A program made the position numbers and the translations under genes. 64,000 nt of DNA from Chryseobacterium taklimakanense (GTDB taxonomy: Bacteria > Bacteroidota > Bacteroidia > Flavobacteriales > Weeksellaceae), in NCBI RefSeq assembly GCF_900187185.1, contig NZ_LT906465.1, positions 1,240,001 to 1,304,000 of the forward strand, read 5' to 3'. Positions within the stretch are counted from its first letter, which is position 1. Each line of letters starts with the position of its first letter. This document shows positions 10,608-19,664 of this stretch, in pieces. Below the pieces are notes generated by a model. That model was given only the letters and a program-made list of their open reading frames with translations, did no database searches and had not been told where the DNA came from.

Positions 10608-11102
10608 ATGAAAATCGGCGATAAAGTTTCTGTAATCGATGAAGATTTGGGCGGAACCATTACTTCCGTTCACGGAAATACCGTGGTCTTTGCCGATGCC
10701 CATGGATTTACACACAAATATCCTTCAGAAAAACTGGTGCAGAAAAATGAGGCGCTTTATGAAGATATCCGTATTGAAAAGAAATTTGAGTACCATAAAA
10801 AAATTTCCAAGAAGCATAACCGAAATCATCTCGTGATCGATCTGCATTTTGAAAAACTGGTTGAAAATCCGTTAGGTTACGAAAGTTTTGAAAGGCTTTT
10901 CATACAAAAAGAAAAATTGCTGGAAATCATCGAGTTCTGCCGCAAAAACAATCTCAAAAAACTGGAAATCATTCACGGACTGGGCAACGGAACCCTTCAG
11001 AAAATGGTTCACGACGTTTTAGAAAGCCAAACCGGACTCGATTTTCACAATAAAGAAATACTTCATCATGAGTCCGGTTCGGTTATGGTAAATTTTGTTT
11101 AG
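10608..11102 (+). CDS. Smr domain protein
   Basis: 164 residues. The N-terminal 50 residues form a small beta-rich domain (MKIGDKVSVIDEDLGGTITS), and the C-terminal half is an Smr domain, the nuclease or nicking module also found at the end of MutS2. The Smr hallmarks are LVIDLHFEKL (DLH) and IIHGLGNGTL (HGxGxG). Stand-alone Smr proteins have been linked to RNA or DNA cleavage, but the role here is unknown. The stop codon overlaps that of the convergent DUF6370 gene by 4 bases. Confidence 0.88.
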   Translation: MKIGDKVSVIDEDLGGTITSVHGNTVVFADAHGFTHKYPSEKLVQKNEALYEDIRIEKKFEYHKKISKKHNRNHLVIDLHFEKLVENPLGYESFERLFIQKEKLLEIIEFCRKNNLKKLEIIHGLGNGTLQKMVHDVLESQTGLDFHNKEILHHESGSVMVNFV

Positions 11103-11413
11103 TTCTTCTTGGGAACGTATTTGAAGCGGGTTGCGTAGAACTTCCCTTTCCTGATTTCGCCACTCACTACCGCTTTTTTTATTTGGTTGCAGTAGCCGTC
11201 GTGTGCGTGAGCATCGCCGAATGCATTTTCGTCAACGCCTTCCACATAATAAAGTTTCCCGTCGATTTTTACGGCCATTGCACAATCTTTGTCGTTTTTT
11301 TGTTTAAACTGGCACATTCCGCAAGCAGCGTCTACTGTTTGATTTATTATTTTTTTCTGGGCGAAAACCGTAGCTGAGAACATCAGCATCAAAACAAAAA
11401 ATATATTTTTCAT
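11099..11413 (-). CDS. Secreted cysteine-containing protein, DUF6370-like
   Basis: 104 residues with signal peptide MKNIFFVLMLMFSATVFA followed by Gln. The mature part contains VDAACGMCQFKQKNDKDC and a later HDGYCNQIKKA, giving four cysteines including a CxxC pair. This matches my memory of the DUF6370 family of Bacteroidota. The cysteines could form disulphides or bind a metal; neither is shown. Its 3' end overlaps the Smr gene tail to tail. Confidence 0.75.
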   Translation of the reverse strand: MKNIFFVLMLMFSATVFAQKKIINQTVDAACGMCQFKQKNDKDCAMAVKIDGKLYYVEGVDENAFGDAHAHDGYCNQIKKAVVSGEIRKGKFYATRFKYVPKKN

Positions 11414-11508
11414 TTTAAATTATTTCTAGGTTTTAAAGATATGAATTAAAATCAATTGCCGGTTATGACTTGCCTCAAAAGAAACTTCGGCATTCCAACA
11501 TAATTCTT

Positions 11509-11516
11509 TAAATTTG
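11509..11516 (+). promoter_or_regulatory. -7 box TAAATTTG of the DUF3822 gene
   Basis: TAnnTTTG match 13 bases before the ATG at 11529. It argues against starting the frame at the TTG (11514) that lies inside the box. Confidence 0.5.
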
Positions 11517-11528
11517 CTCACTTCTACG

Positions 11529-12245
11529 ATGGAAAAACTCAGTTTACTTTTCACCAAAGACGGCTTGCAGTATCAGCTTACCAGAAACCGCAATATTCTG
11601 GAGGAAAATTCATTTTTTGTAAATGAAGAAACGCCTGCTGATTTTATTTCAGCAAAACTGGATCAGGTTCTGGAAAAGAAATGCCGCGAAATCGCTGTAT
11701 ATTCGGCATTGAGCCATTTTACACTGATGCCGGAAGGTTTCAGCCATCATGATTTGGGGTACGATCTCATCGCTTACAACTCACCTGTTGAGAAGGATTC
11801 GGAAGAACTGATGCTTTCGGTAAACAAAAAATTCGGGGTACAGTTTTATTACACTTTTCCTAAAGAATTTTATCAGAAAATCAAAAGTATAAATGTGCCG
11901 GCGAAATTCAACTTTTCGGGTGAAAAATTCCTGAATTCCATTTCTTCGAAAGCCGGAAAGGAAATTCACATCAATCTTTACCACCATCAGTGCGAGTTTT
12001 TTGCTTTGGAAAACAAAAAAGTCATCCTCTACAATAACCTGGACGTAAATTCGGAAGTGGATTTTCTGTATTTCGTGATGTTCACTTTAAGCAAAATTGG
12101 TTTTGGGATCAATGAAACCAGCTTCTTTGTTTACGGTGAAACTTCTGAAAATGAAACGTTTATATCTGAACTGAGAAAATTTGTAAAGAACCTGAAAATT
12201 GTTTTCGACAATATCCCGAACCGAAATTTCATCCTGACCTCGTAA
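11529..12245 (+). CDS. DUF3822 family protein
   Basis: 238 residues from the ATG encoding MEKLSLLFTKDGL; the frame can be extended to a TTG, but the promoter box covers it. It resembles the Bacteroidota DUF3822 family, which has an actin/ASKHA-like look and usually lies directly upstream of rsmD, as here. No catalytic motif is evident. It has no signal peptide and is probably cytoplasmic. The consistent pairing with rsmD suggests a link to rRNA modification or ribosome assembly, but this is inference. Confidence 0.8.
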   Translation: MEKLSLLFTKDGLQYQLTRNRNILEENSFFVNEETPADFISAKLDQVLEKKCREIAVYSALSHFTLMPEGFSHHDLGYDLIAYNSPVEKDSEELMLSVNKKFGVQFYYTFPKEFYQKIKSINVPAKFNFSGEKFLNSISSKAGKEIHINLYHHQCEFFALENKKVILYNNLDVNSEVDFLYFVMFTLSKIGFGINETSFFVYGETSENETFISELRKFVKNLKIVFDNIPNRNFILTS

Positions 12246-12280
12246 ATTTACTTTGATCTTCAATTAAAATAATCTTTCGC

Positions 12281-12288
12281 TACATTTG
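12281..12288 (+). promoter_or_regulatory. -7 box TACATTTG upstream of rsmD
   Basis: TAnnTTTG match about 20 bases before the rsmD ATG. A TTTG lies upstream at 12252, but the 25-base spacing is longer than ideal. Confidence 0.45.
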
Positions 12289-12307
12289 TGGTCTAGAAAG
12301 AACAACA

Positions 12308-12877
12308 ATGTACCGTATTATCAGCGGCAAGTGGAAAGCCAAACGAATTTCCGCACCCAAAAATTTTGATGTAAGGCCAACGACCGACTTTGCGAAAGAA
12401 GCATTATTCAGCATTCTGGAAAACCGTTACGATTTTGAGTTTTCCGCCTGTTCTGTATTGGACCTGTTTGCGGGAATTGGCTCAATTTCATTGGAATTTG
12501 CCTCCAGGGAATGCCCTGACATCACCGCTGTGGAAATGAACACCAGACACTGCAGTTTCATCAGTTCTACAGCTGCGGATTTGGATATGGCATTGCAAAT
12601 AAACGTACAACGCGCGGATGCTTATGACTGGCTCAAGAAAAACCGCAGCAAAAAACAGTACGAAATTGTTTTTGCTGATGCGCCCTTCGAAAATACAGAC
12701 GAGAAAAAATATCAGGAGCTGATCGCGCTGGTTCTTAACAATAATTATTTAAAAAGCAACGGAATATTTATTTTAGAACACCAAAGCCGGTTGAAAATAG
12801 ACCACCCGAATTTAATGGAAAGCAGAAAGTATGGCAACCTGACATTCTCCTTCTTCAAACCAAACGGGGACGCTTAA
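12308..12877 (+). CDS. rsmD: 16S rRNA (guanine(966)-N2)-methyltransferase RsmD
   Basis: 189 residues. An S-adenosylmethionine-dependent methyltransferase of helix 31 of 16S rRNA. It begins with the family pattern YRIISGKWKAKRI and VRPTTDFAKEALF, followed by the SAM-binding motif SVLDLFAGIGSISLEFASR. Motif IV, normally DPPF or DPPY, reads DAPF here (FADAPFEN), so one conserved proline is replaced by alanine. Length is normal and the frame is intact. It ends 3 bases from the stop of convergent murI. Confidence 0.92.
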   Translation: MYRIISGKWKAKRISAPKNFDVRPTTDFAKEALFSILENRYDFEFSACSVLDLFAGIGSISLEFASRECPDITAVEMNTRHCSFISSTAADLDMALQINVQRADAYDWLKKNRSKKQYEIVFADAPFENTDEKKYQELIALVLNNNYLKSNGIFILEHQSRLKIDHPNLMESRKYGNLTFSFFKPNGDA

Positions 12878-12880
12878 AAA

Positions 12881-13711
12881 TTAGAGCGGCTTTAGCTCCA
12901 GTTCTATGGATTTTCCGAAGATTTTCTTTGAAATTTTTTCGAAATTTTTAGTCAGATCCGACACAAAAAATTCATATACGCCCTTATGAGAGCTCCCATT
13001 CAGGAGGTTGTGCTGCTCCAAAATCATTCTCAGCTGGTTGGCAACGATGCTCGGAGAATCAATTACACGAACGCGGTTTCCATAATATTGACGGATTTCA
13101 TCCATCAACAGCGGGTAATGGGTACAGCCAAGAATTAAGGTTTCAATATTTTTAAGCTTGCTGTTGCTGAGATAATTGTAAATGATCGCATGCGTGATCG
13201 GGTGATTCTTAAATCCCTCCTCTATCGCCGGCACCAAAAGTGGTGTTGCAAGCTCATCCACCTTGATAAACTTATTGTGTTTGCGGATACTTTTTTTGTA
13301 AAGCCCCGAGTTTACCGTAGCTTTGGTTGCAATGACGCCAACGTTGTTGTGGATTTCGTAAGCCACTTTTTCGGCAACTGGATTGATCACATCTATGACC
13401 GGAACCCGGTTATCAACCGTTTCAAGGACTTCTTTCAGCGCGTTCGCCGTTGCGGAGTTACAGGCAATGACGATCGCTTTGCAGTTTTTTTCTAACAGAA
13501 ATTCAGTGATTTTGGTGACGTAACCGATGATGGCTTCCTGTGATTTTTCGCCGTATGGCAGGTGTTTGGTATCACCGTAATAAATGAGGTTCTCATGCGG
13601 AAGAAGGCGCTTGATCTCTTTTGCAACTGTGAGTCCGCCAACGCCGGAATCAAAAATACCAATCGGCTGGTCTGGCTGCAGGTGCGAATAATCCGGTCTT
13701 TTCTTTTTCAA
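12881..13711 (-). CDS. murI: Glutamate racemase
   Basis: 276 residues. It converts L-glutamate to D-glutamate for peptidoglycan. Signatures are GIFDSGVGGLTV near the start, ACNSATAN with the first catalytic cysteine, and LGCTHYPLL with the second catalytic cysteine and adjacent His. Both Cys are present, so the enzyme should be active. It is a single gene, with hemW starting 50 bases upstream on the same strand and possibly co-transcribed. Confidence 0.96.
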   Translation of the reverse strand: MKKKRPDYSHLQPDQPIGIFDSGVGGLTVAKEIKRLLPHENLIYYGDTKHLPYGEKSQEAIIGYVTKITEFLLEKNCKAIVIACNSATANALKEVLETVDNRVPVIDVINPVAEKVAYEIHNNVGVIATKATVNSGLYKKSIRKHNKFIKVDELATPLLVPAIEEGFKNHPITHAIIYNYLSNSKLKNIETLILGCTHYPLLMDEIRQYYGNRVRVIDSPSIVANQLRMILEQHNLLNGSSHKGVYEFFVSDLTKNFEKISKKIFGKSIELELKPL

Positions 13712-13760
13712 TTTGAAAATATTTTAATGCAAAAATACTTAAAATTCAAGATAAAACTTT

Positions 13761-14885
13761 CTAGACGATGAAAAGGTCGGACGCGATGCCATCTGCGAGA
13801 AACCAGTGCTTCTCAGGAATTTTAACGTGGTTGTTCTCAATAATCAATAGGCCTTCTTCTAGCTTGGGAGCTGTTTCCTTTTGATAATGCAAAAAAATTT
13901 CATCAGAAAAAATTTCCTGAAGTTTCATCAAATCCACACCCCAAGTGGTGCGAAGCCCAATCATCATCATTTCGTTGAACCGATCTCTTTCTGAAAGGAT
14001 TTCAGTTTCTGCCGGCAACTTATTTTCTGCCAGAGATTTAATATAGACCACATTATTGGGGACATTCCAGCTGCGTTTTTCCCTGCCGTTGTACGAATGT
14101 GCAGATGGGCCAATTCCCAAATATTCGCAGTATTTCCAGTAAGCAGAATTATGTTTTGATTCAAAACCCGGTTTTGCAAAATTTGAAATTTCATAATGAA
14201 GAAATCCCTTATCTTTCAGAAAATCAGACATATAATAGAACTCGCGGTTTTGCTCGGCCTCTTTCGGCGGAGTGATCTTTTTCTTTTTGACCCAGTCGTT
14301 CAGCGCAGTTTTTGGTTCGACGGTTAGCGCATAAGATGAAATATGCGGTACCTGCAGATCAATGGTTTTGTTTAAATTTTGCTTCCAAATCTCGAAATCC
14401 GATGTCGGTGAGCCATAAATCAAATCGATGCTGATATTTTCAAAGCCAAAATCCTGCGAACGCTTTATGGAACTTTCAGCTTGCGAAGCGTTATGTGCTC
14501 GGTTCATCATCTTTAAATCTTCATCAAAAAAACTTTGAGTTCCAACAGAAAGCCGATTGATTTCAGTTTGTGCGAGTTCTTTTAAAAATTTTTGATCCAA
14601 ATCATCCGGATTTGCTTCCAGGGTAATTTCGATATCGCTGCTAAAATCAAATTGCTTCAAAACCTCATAAATCAAAGATTTTATTTCATCAGCGGATAAA
14701 ACCGAGGGCGTACCACCGCCGAAATAAAGAGACCTGATGGTTCTGTTCGCAAGTTCGTTTTTACGCAGAACAATTTCTTTTTTGATGGCATCGAGCATTT
14801 CATCCTTCAAGCTGAAAGAAGTTGAAAAATGGAAATTGCAGTAGCTGCATTTTTGCTTGCAGAAGGGGATGTGTATATAGATCAT
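13761..14885 (-). CDS. hemW: Radical SAM protein HemW
   Basis: 374 residues. The N-terminus FCKQKCSYCNF provides the CxxxCxxC cluster ligands of a radical SAM enzyme, followed by LYFGGGTPS. The sequence KHNSAYWKY contains HNxxYW, which marks HemW (a heme chaperone) rather than the oxygen-independent coproporphyrinogen oxidase HemN. It is often annotated as a coproporphyrinogen oxidase. It lies between murI and the PorP/SprF gene on the same strand; the gap to the latter is only 13 bases. Confidence 0.9.
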   Translation of the reverse strand: MIYIHIPFCKQKCSYCNFHFSTSFSLKDEMLDAIKKEIVLRKNELANRTIRSLYFGGGTPSVLSADEIKSLIYEVLKQFDFSSDIEITLEANPDDLDQKFLKELAQTEINRLSVGTQSFFDEDLKMMNRAHNASQAESSIKRSQDFGFENISIDLIYGSPTSDFEIWKQNLNKTIDLQVPHISSYALTVEPKTALNDWVKKKKITPPKEAEQNREFYYMSDFLKDKGFLHYEISNFAKPGFESKHNSAYWKYCEYLGIGPSAHSYNGREKRSWNVPNNVVYIKSLAENKLPAETEILSERDRFNEMMMIGLRTTWGVDLMKLQEIFSDEIFLHYQKETAPKLEEGLLIIENNHVKIPEKHWFLADGIASDLFIV

Positions 14886-14898
14886 CAGCCTTAATGCT

Positions 14899-15840
14899 TT
14901 AGTGGAAACCTCGTGTATTGATAAAGTTCTCGAAATTATAGCCTAAACTAAGCATAAAACTGTCTCCCCCATATGTCTGAACATCCGACAATCCAAGATT
15001 GTAAACAGCACCGAATGTAAAACGGTTTATCTTTCCCTTAATAACAGGCGAAAGGCTCAGCTGCTGGCTTCCGACGCGGTCTTTGGCAGTGCGGAAGCTT
15101 ACTCCGGCTTCAAAAAGATTGGTGTCATCATATACTTTTCCCAAAAGATTGAGGTCAAAAGTTCTGGACGAATTGCTATTTAAATTCATTAAAACAGACG
15201 GCTCTACCGAAAGCCCATCAGAAATTTGCCAGCCGTAGCCAGCCGTTAAAATATATTTCGTCGGCGAAGGCTCAATCCCATTGATCACCGAAACATGATC
15301 AGAAAGCGGAATATCTGAAACTGAAATCCCTGCTGAGAAATTCTTTAAGGTAGCCTGCATGCCCAAATTACCGTAAACCATAAAAATATCGTTGGCTCCT
15401 TCCTGCAAAAGCGGATCTCCCTGATCTTTGGGATTGAGCATGGCCAAATCGATATTCATATTATAAAAATTAACACCGGTCCCGAAGGAGAACTGGTCCT
15501 TCCGCTCATCATCACTCAAAGGAATAAAATAAGACGCTCCCGCTGTAATACCGTTGGCAGAAATGGGCCCGTTTTGATCACGAAAAAATGACAGCCCCGC
15601 TCCTACCCGGTCAAAAACATTGGCATGAATACCGATGCTCTGCACATTCGGCGACTGCTCAAATTTTGAAAACTGTTTCTGGTAAGTACCGTGGAGTACA
15701 ACATCATCCGTCTCACCATAATGGGCGGGATTGATGAGAAATTTACCGCCAAGAAGATATTGCTGGTACACCGGCAGTGACTCCTGCGAGAAAGCCAAGA
15801 ATCCAGTGCTTAAGGCTATCAATAATATATATCTTCTCAC
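14899..15840 (-). CDS. PorP/SprF family type IX secretion membrane protein
   Basis: 313 residues with signal peptide MRRYILLIALSTGFLAFS, then Gln. The rest is a beta-barrel-like outer membrane protein, starting with the family feature LPVYQQYLLGGKFLINPAHYGE and ending in an aromatic strand. PorP/SprF proteins act with the type IX secretion system of Bacteroidota and are often paired with large secreted adhesins. No such partner gene lies beside it here, so its specific client is unknown. Confidence 0.88.
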   Translation of the reverse strand: MRRYILLIALSTGFLAFSQESLPVYQQYLLGGKFLINPAHYGETDDVVLHGTYQKQFSKFEQSPNVQSIGIHANVFDRVGAGLSFFRDQNGPISANGITAGASYFIPLSDDERKDQFSFGTGVNFYNMNIDLAMLNPKDQGDPLLQEGANDIFMVYGNLGMQATLKNFSAGISVSDIPLSDHVSVINGIEPSPTKYILTAGYGWQISDGLSVEPSVLMNLNSNSSRTFDLNLLGKVYDDTNLFEAGVSFRTAKDRVGSQQLSLSPVIKGKINRFTFGAVYNLGLSDVQTYGGDSFMLSLGYNFENFINTRGFH

Positions 15841-15874
15841 TAAAGTAATTTTTGAATAAAATATTAAATATGCA

Positions 15875-16939
15875 TTAGTTGCTGCTTAAATAATTACGCC
15901 ACTTTTCAACAGCGCGCTGCATATCCTCAGGCATCGGGCTCTCGAAGTACATTTCTTTTTTGGTTACAGGATGTACGAATCCAAGCGTGTGTGCATGAAG
16001 CGCGTGCCTTGGAAGAACATCAAAAACATTCTGGATGAACTGTTTATATTTTGGAAGGTTCTGTCCGCGCAATGGGATGTGGCCTTCATACCTTTCATCG
16101 TTAAAAAGCGTATGCCCAATATGTTTAAAATGCGCCCGGATCTGGTGAGTACGGCCGGTCTCCAACTTGCATTCTACCCAAGTCATATATCGGAAACGTT
16201 CAAGCACTCTGAAGTGTGTCACGGCATGCTTACCATGGCTCCCGTCTTCGAAAACGGCCATCTGCATACGGTTTTTAAGGTGCCTTCCGATATGTCCGCG
16301 GATGGTTCCTTCGTCTTGCTCAATATTCCCCCACACAAATGCCCAGTACAGGCGTTTTGTTTTCCTGTCGAAAAACTGCTTTGCCAAATGGCTGAGCGCA
16401 TATTCATTTTTGGCAATGACGATGAGGCCCGAGGTATCCTTATCGATTCTGTGAACCAAACCTACCCTGTCGAGATCCGTTTTTAATCCGTTTTTTTCAA
16501 AATGAAAAGCGAGCGCATTCACCAGTGTGCCGTCCCAGTTTCCAAACCCTGGATGAACGACCATTCCGGCCTCTTTGTCTACGACCAGAACATCCTCATC
16601 CTCATACACAATATTTATCGGAATGTCCTGCGGAATAATGACATTCTCCCTCGGTGGGCGGGTAAGAAGCACTGAGATTTCATCACCAGGTTTCACACGG
16701 TAATTCTGCTTTACCGGAGTTCCGTTTACGATGACGTTTCCGGCGCGGCAGGTTTGTGAAATTTTGTTCCGCGAAGAATTTTGTCTGAAAATAAGAAGGA
16801 ATTTATCAATGCGAAGGGGCTCCTGTTTTTTATCAACAGTGATGTTGAGGTGTTCGTAAAGGCCGTCACCTTCGTCTTCACCGGAGCTTTCCTGCTCCAG
16901 CAATTCATCCTCATTCAATTCTTCGTTGTAATCTTCCAT
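15875..16939 (-). CDS. RluA/RluD family 23S rRNA pseudouridine synthase
   Basis: 354 residues from the ATG encoding MEDYNEELNEDE; an upstream in-frame ATG at 16963 would add eight residues and cannot be excluded. An acidic leader is followed by an S4 RNA-binding domain (LRIDKFLLIFRQNSSRNKIS) and the pseudouridine synthase domain with the catalytic HRIDKDTSGLIVIAKN (Asp). The S4-plus-RluA architecture matches RluD, which modifies helix 69 of 23S rRNA, but RluC-like alternatives exist. It lies downstream of the PASTA gene on the same strand. Confidence 0.9.
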   Translation of the reverse strand: MEDYNEELNEDELLEQESSGEDEGDGLYEHLNITVDKKQEPLRIDKFLLIFRQNSSRNKISQTCRAGNVIVNGTPVKQNYRVKPGDEISVLLTRPPRENVIIPQDIPINIVYEDEDVLVVDKEAGMVVHPGFGNWDGTLVNALAFHFEKNGLKTDLDRVGLVHRIDKDTSGLIVIAKNEYALSHLAKQFFDRKTKRLYWAFVWGNIEQDEGTIRGHIGRHLKNRMQMAVFEDGSHGKHAVTHFRVLERFRYMTWVECKLETGRTHQIRAHFKHIGHTLFNDERYEGHIPLRGQNLPKYKQFIQNVFDVLPRHALHAHTLGFVHPVTKKEMYFESPMPEDMQRAVEKWRNYLSSN

Positions 16940-16999
16940 TTTAGCTGAAAAGAGCCTCAACAAAGTTGAAGCCCTTCATTTTTTTTATTAATGATAAAC

Positions 17000-18040
17000 T
17001 TATTCTACAATTACCTTTTTCTCTTTTGGTTTTTCAGCAGGTTTCGGCTGATCGGCAGGTTTTGTCGTTGTCGTATTGGTGTTTGCCGGTTTTGGTGTCG
17101 TCGGTTTTGGTTTCGGTTGTTCCGCCTGCTTTGGTGCTTCCGGCCTTGGCTGCGTTTTTACAGGCTCAGGATCAGGAATCGGTGTGGGATCGTTGTATAC
17201 GGGGACTTCCTCATATCTTATAGGTGGCAGAGACGTATCAATTCTCATTCGGTACATAGAATTCAGCTGTTGGATCTTGCCCTGCATCTGGCCCGGCGTT
17301 TTCTTGCTCGCCCACAGGTCAATCTGCATTCCCTGGTCGCGGACGGCGCCGCCCTCAGGATCTTGATAGTAAATGATATCCGATTCATCCTGACCGCCAT
17401 CTTCATGTTCAACCAGTCCTACTTCAAAAAGATTATTCGTGATAATTGCTTTCGCCTCCTGTACGGTTAAACCAACCAAGTTAGGAACCGTTACATTACG
17501 TTTAGGACCGGTACCGATGACCAAATCAATCACAGAAAATCTCGGTACTTTTGCACCCGGCTTCAGCATGCTGCCGTTCATCTGCATACGGATCACCGCA
17601 TCCCGCTGAATGTTCGGTTCATAAATCGTATCACCAACCTTTAGACCAACAGCTTCCAGCTGCCGGAATGCCAAGCCCTTATAACGATCCAAAACATCAG
17701 GGACCTGCACCGGCGCCCAAGTTCTTGGATTTACTTTTAAAAGAATTGCCCTGCCTCCTTTTACGCGTGCTCCCGGATTTGGGTATATCTGCAAAACCTG
17801 GAAGGGCTTGAATTTGGGATCATATTTAAAACTGTCCACTTCATATTCCAAACCGGCATCATCCAGAATTTCCACAGCTTTGTGCACCGACATATTCATC
17901 ACATTTGGCACCGGAATTTCTTTACCGTGGTTGGTATGCAGCTCCAGCCAGCGAAACGTAAGCCAAACCAGTCCCGTGAAAACGGCTGCAGCAAGAAGTA
18001 TATTCAATAAAACCTTCCAGTGAAAAAGAGATTTTAACAT
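17000..18040 (-). CDS. Membrane-anchored PASTA domain protein
   Basis: 346 residues. A short cytoplasmic start is followed by one membrane helix at about residues 10-30 and then three PASTA repeats. They begin VPNVMNMSVHKAVEIL, VPDVLDRYKGLAFRQLEAVGL and VPNLVGLTVQEAKAII. The last 50 residues are rich in Pro, Lys and Thr. PASTA modules bind peptidoglycan or beta-lactams in other bacteria. Here there is no kinase or transpeptidase domain, which is the usual state of this Bacteroidota family. A cell-wall linked role fits, as ddl lies divergently next to it. Confidence 0.88.
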   Translation of the reverse strand: MLKSLFHWKVLLNILLAAAVFTGLVWLTFRWLELHTNHGKEIPVPNVMNMSVHKAVEILDDAGLEYEVDSFKYDPKFKPFQVLQIYPNPGARVKGGRAILLKVNPRTWAPVQVPDVLDRYKGLAFRQLEAVGLKVGDTIYEPNIQRDAVIRMQMNGSMLKPGAKVPRFSVIDLVIGTGPKRNVTVPNLVGLTVQEAKAIITNNLFEVGLVEHEDGGQDESDIIYYQDPEGGAVRDQGMQIDLWASKKTPGQMQGKIQQLNSMYRMRIDTSLPPIRYEEVPVYNDPTPIPDPEPVKTQPRPEAPKQAEQPKPKPTTPKPANTNTTTTKPADQPKPAEKPKEKKVIVE

Positions 18041-18165
18041 AGGTTTTTCTTCGGTATAAAATAATAGGCAAATATAAATAATAATTTCAGAACGTGAATT
18101 CGAATTATATCCGTAACGCTTTTACCGTTAATTTATTTTTCGTCTGCCACAATTAACAAAATCAT

Positions 18166-18173
18166 TAAATTTG
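18166..18173 (+). promoter_or_regulatory. -7 box TAAATTTG upstream of ddl
   Basis: TAnnTTTG match 20 bases before the ddl ATG. No clear -33 TTTG partner was seen. Confidence 0.5.
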
Positions 18174-18193
18174 CGCTTATTGACGAAAAAATT

Positions 18194-19183
18194 ATGGGCA
18201 AAAAAAACGTAGCCGTAGTTATGGGCGGCTATTCTGATGAATATGTGGTTTCATTAAAAAGCGGACAGCTGATTTACGAATCTCTTGACCGTGAAAAATA
18301 CAATGTTTACAAAGTTATTATTTTAAAGGATGAATGGTATTTTCAATCAGAAAATAATGAAAAATTCCCAATCAATAAAGCTGATTTTTCTGTTGAACCG
18401 AATGGTGAAAAATTAAATTTTGATGTCTGTTTCAATATCATCCACGGGAAACCGGGTGAAAATGGCGAACTGCAGGCCTACTGGGACACAATCGGGCAAA
18501 AATATACCGGTTGCGATTTTTACCAAAGTGCCTTGACCTTTAATAAAAAAGACACTTTAGCGGTACTTTCAAAATATGGAATCCCGTCTGCGAAAAGCAT
18601 TTATATAAGGAAAGGCGAAACCATCGACAAGCAAAAAATTGTTGATGAACTGGGACTGCCATGTTTCGTGAAACCAAACCAGAGCGGCTCCTCTCTCGGA
18701 ATTTCCAAAGTGAAAGATATCTCTGATCTTGACCATGCTTTCGAAATGGCCTTTTCAGAGGACGATGAAATTTTGATTGAAAGTTTCCTCGACGGAATGG
18801 AGGTTTCCGTAGGCGTGGTTGATTTCGAAGGCGAAACGATTGTTCTGGGAATTACCGAAATTGTACCCACCAAAGAATTTTTTGATTATGAAGCCAAATA
18901 TGAAGGTGCTTCCGAAGAAATTACTCCCGCAAGAATCGACGATGAAACGAAACACCGCGTGGAGGAAATCGCCAAACGCGCATACAATTCACTGGGAATG
19001 AGCGGCTTCTCCAGAAGTGAATACATCATCATGAACGGAACGCCGTATATGCTCGAAATGAATACCAATCCCGGGTTTTCACCGGCTTCCATTCTTCCGC
19101 AGCAGGCAAAAATTTACGGAATTTCGATCAAAGACCTTTGTGGCAACGAGGTGGAGAAGGCTTTAGCAAAAAATAAAAAATAA
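18194..19183 (+). CDS. ddl: D-alanine--D-alanine ligase
   Basis: 329 residues, ATP-grasp fold, cytoplasmic. It joins two D-alanines for peptidoglycan precursors. The start NVAVVMGGYSDEYVVSLKSG is the typical N-terminal GGxSxE region, here with Asp at the acidic position. The ATP-binding lysine region is CFVKPNQSGSSLGISKV, and LEMNTNPGFSPAS corresponds to the metal- and substrate-binding loop. It heads a tight plus-strand group with coaD one base downstream. Confidence 0.95.
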   Translation: MGKKNVAVVMGGYSDEYVVSLKSGQLIYESLDREKYNVYKVIILKDEWYFQSENNEKFPINKADFSVEPNGEKLNFDVCFNIIHGKPGENGELQAYWDTIGQKYTGCDFYQSALTFNKKDTLAVLSKYGIPSAKSIYIRKGETIDKQKIVDELGLPCFVKPNQSGSSLGISKVKDISDLDHAFEMAFSEDDEILIESFLDGMEVSVGVVDFEGETIVLGITEIVPTKEFFDYEAKYEGASEEITPARIDDETKHRVEEIAKRAYNSLGMSGFSRSEYIIMNGTPYMLEMNTNPGFSPASILPQQAKIYGISIKDLCGNEVEKALAKNKK

Positions 19184-19184
19184 T

Positions 19185-19646
19185 ATGAGAATCGCAGTAT
19201 TTCCCGGATCTTTCGACCCGATAACTTTAGGACATTACGATATTGTGGAGCGGGCTTATCCGCTTTTTGATAAAATCATTATCGCAATAGGGCAAAATTC
19301 CCAGAAGAATTATATGTTTTCGCTGGAGCAACGGAAGGAATTCATCAAACAGACTTTTAAAGATTTCCCCAATGTAGAGGTAGACAGTTTCGAAGGACTC
19401 ACCATTGATTACTGCCGAAGCAAGAACGTTAACTTCATTCTTCGCGGACTCCGGAACCCGGCCGACTTTGAATTTGAGAAAGCCATTGCGCAGACCAACA
19501 GAACACTGACCCATGACAATAAAATTGAAACGATCTTCCTTCTTACTTCTGCCGGCAAATCATTTATCAGCAGCAGCATCGTGAGGGAAATCATCAACTT
19601 CAAAGGGAATTACGAGCTTATGGTTCCTGATGCGGTAAGAGTATAG
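19185..19646 (+). CDS. coaD: Pantetheine-phosphate adenylyltransferase
   Basis: 153 residues. It catalyses the penultimate step of coenzyme A synthesis. The nucleotidyltransferase motif appears as GSFDPITLGHYDIVERA (TxGH), and ISSSIVREI is the conserved end motif. Length is typical. It starts one base after the ddl stop, so the two are surely co-transcribed. The last CoA step enzyme, coaE, is present separately at the window end. Confidence 0.97.
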   Translation: MRIAVFPGSFDPITLGHYDIVERAYPLFDKIIIAIGQNSQKNYMFSLEQRKEFIKQTFKDFPNVEVDSFEGLTIDYCRSKNVNFILRGLRNPADFEFEKAIAQTNRTLTHDNKIETIFLLTSAGKSFISSSIVREIINFKGNYELMVPDAVRV

Positions 19647-19664
19647 GTCATTCATAAAAAATGT

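Noticed and set aside
15971-16486. 171-codon open frame opposite the RluD-type gene
   Set aside because: Antisense shadow with no start signal or family match.
16991-17470. 159-codon plus-strand frame opposite the PASTA gene
   Set aside because: It arises from the Pro/Lys-rich PASTA tail and has no promoter.
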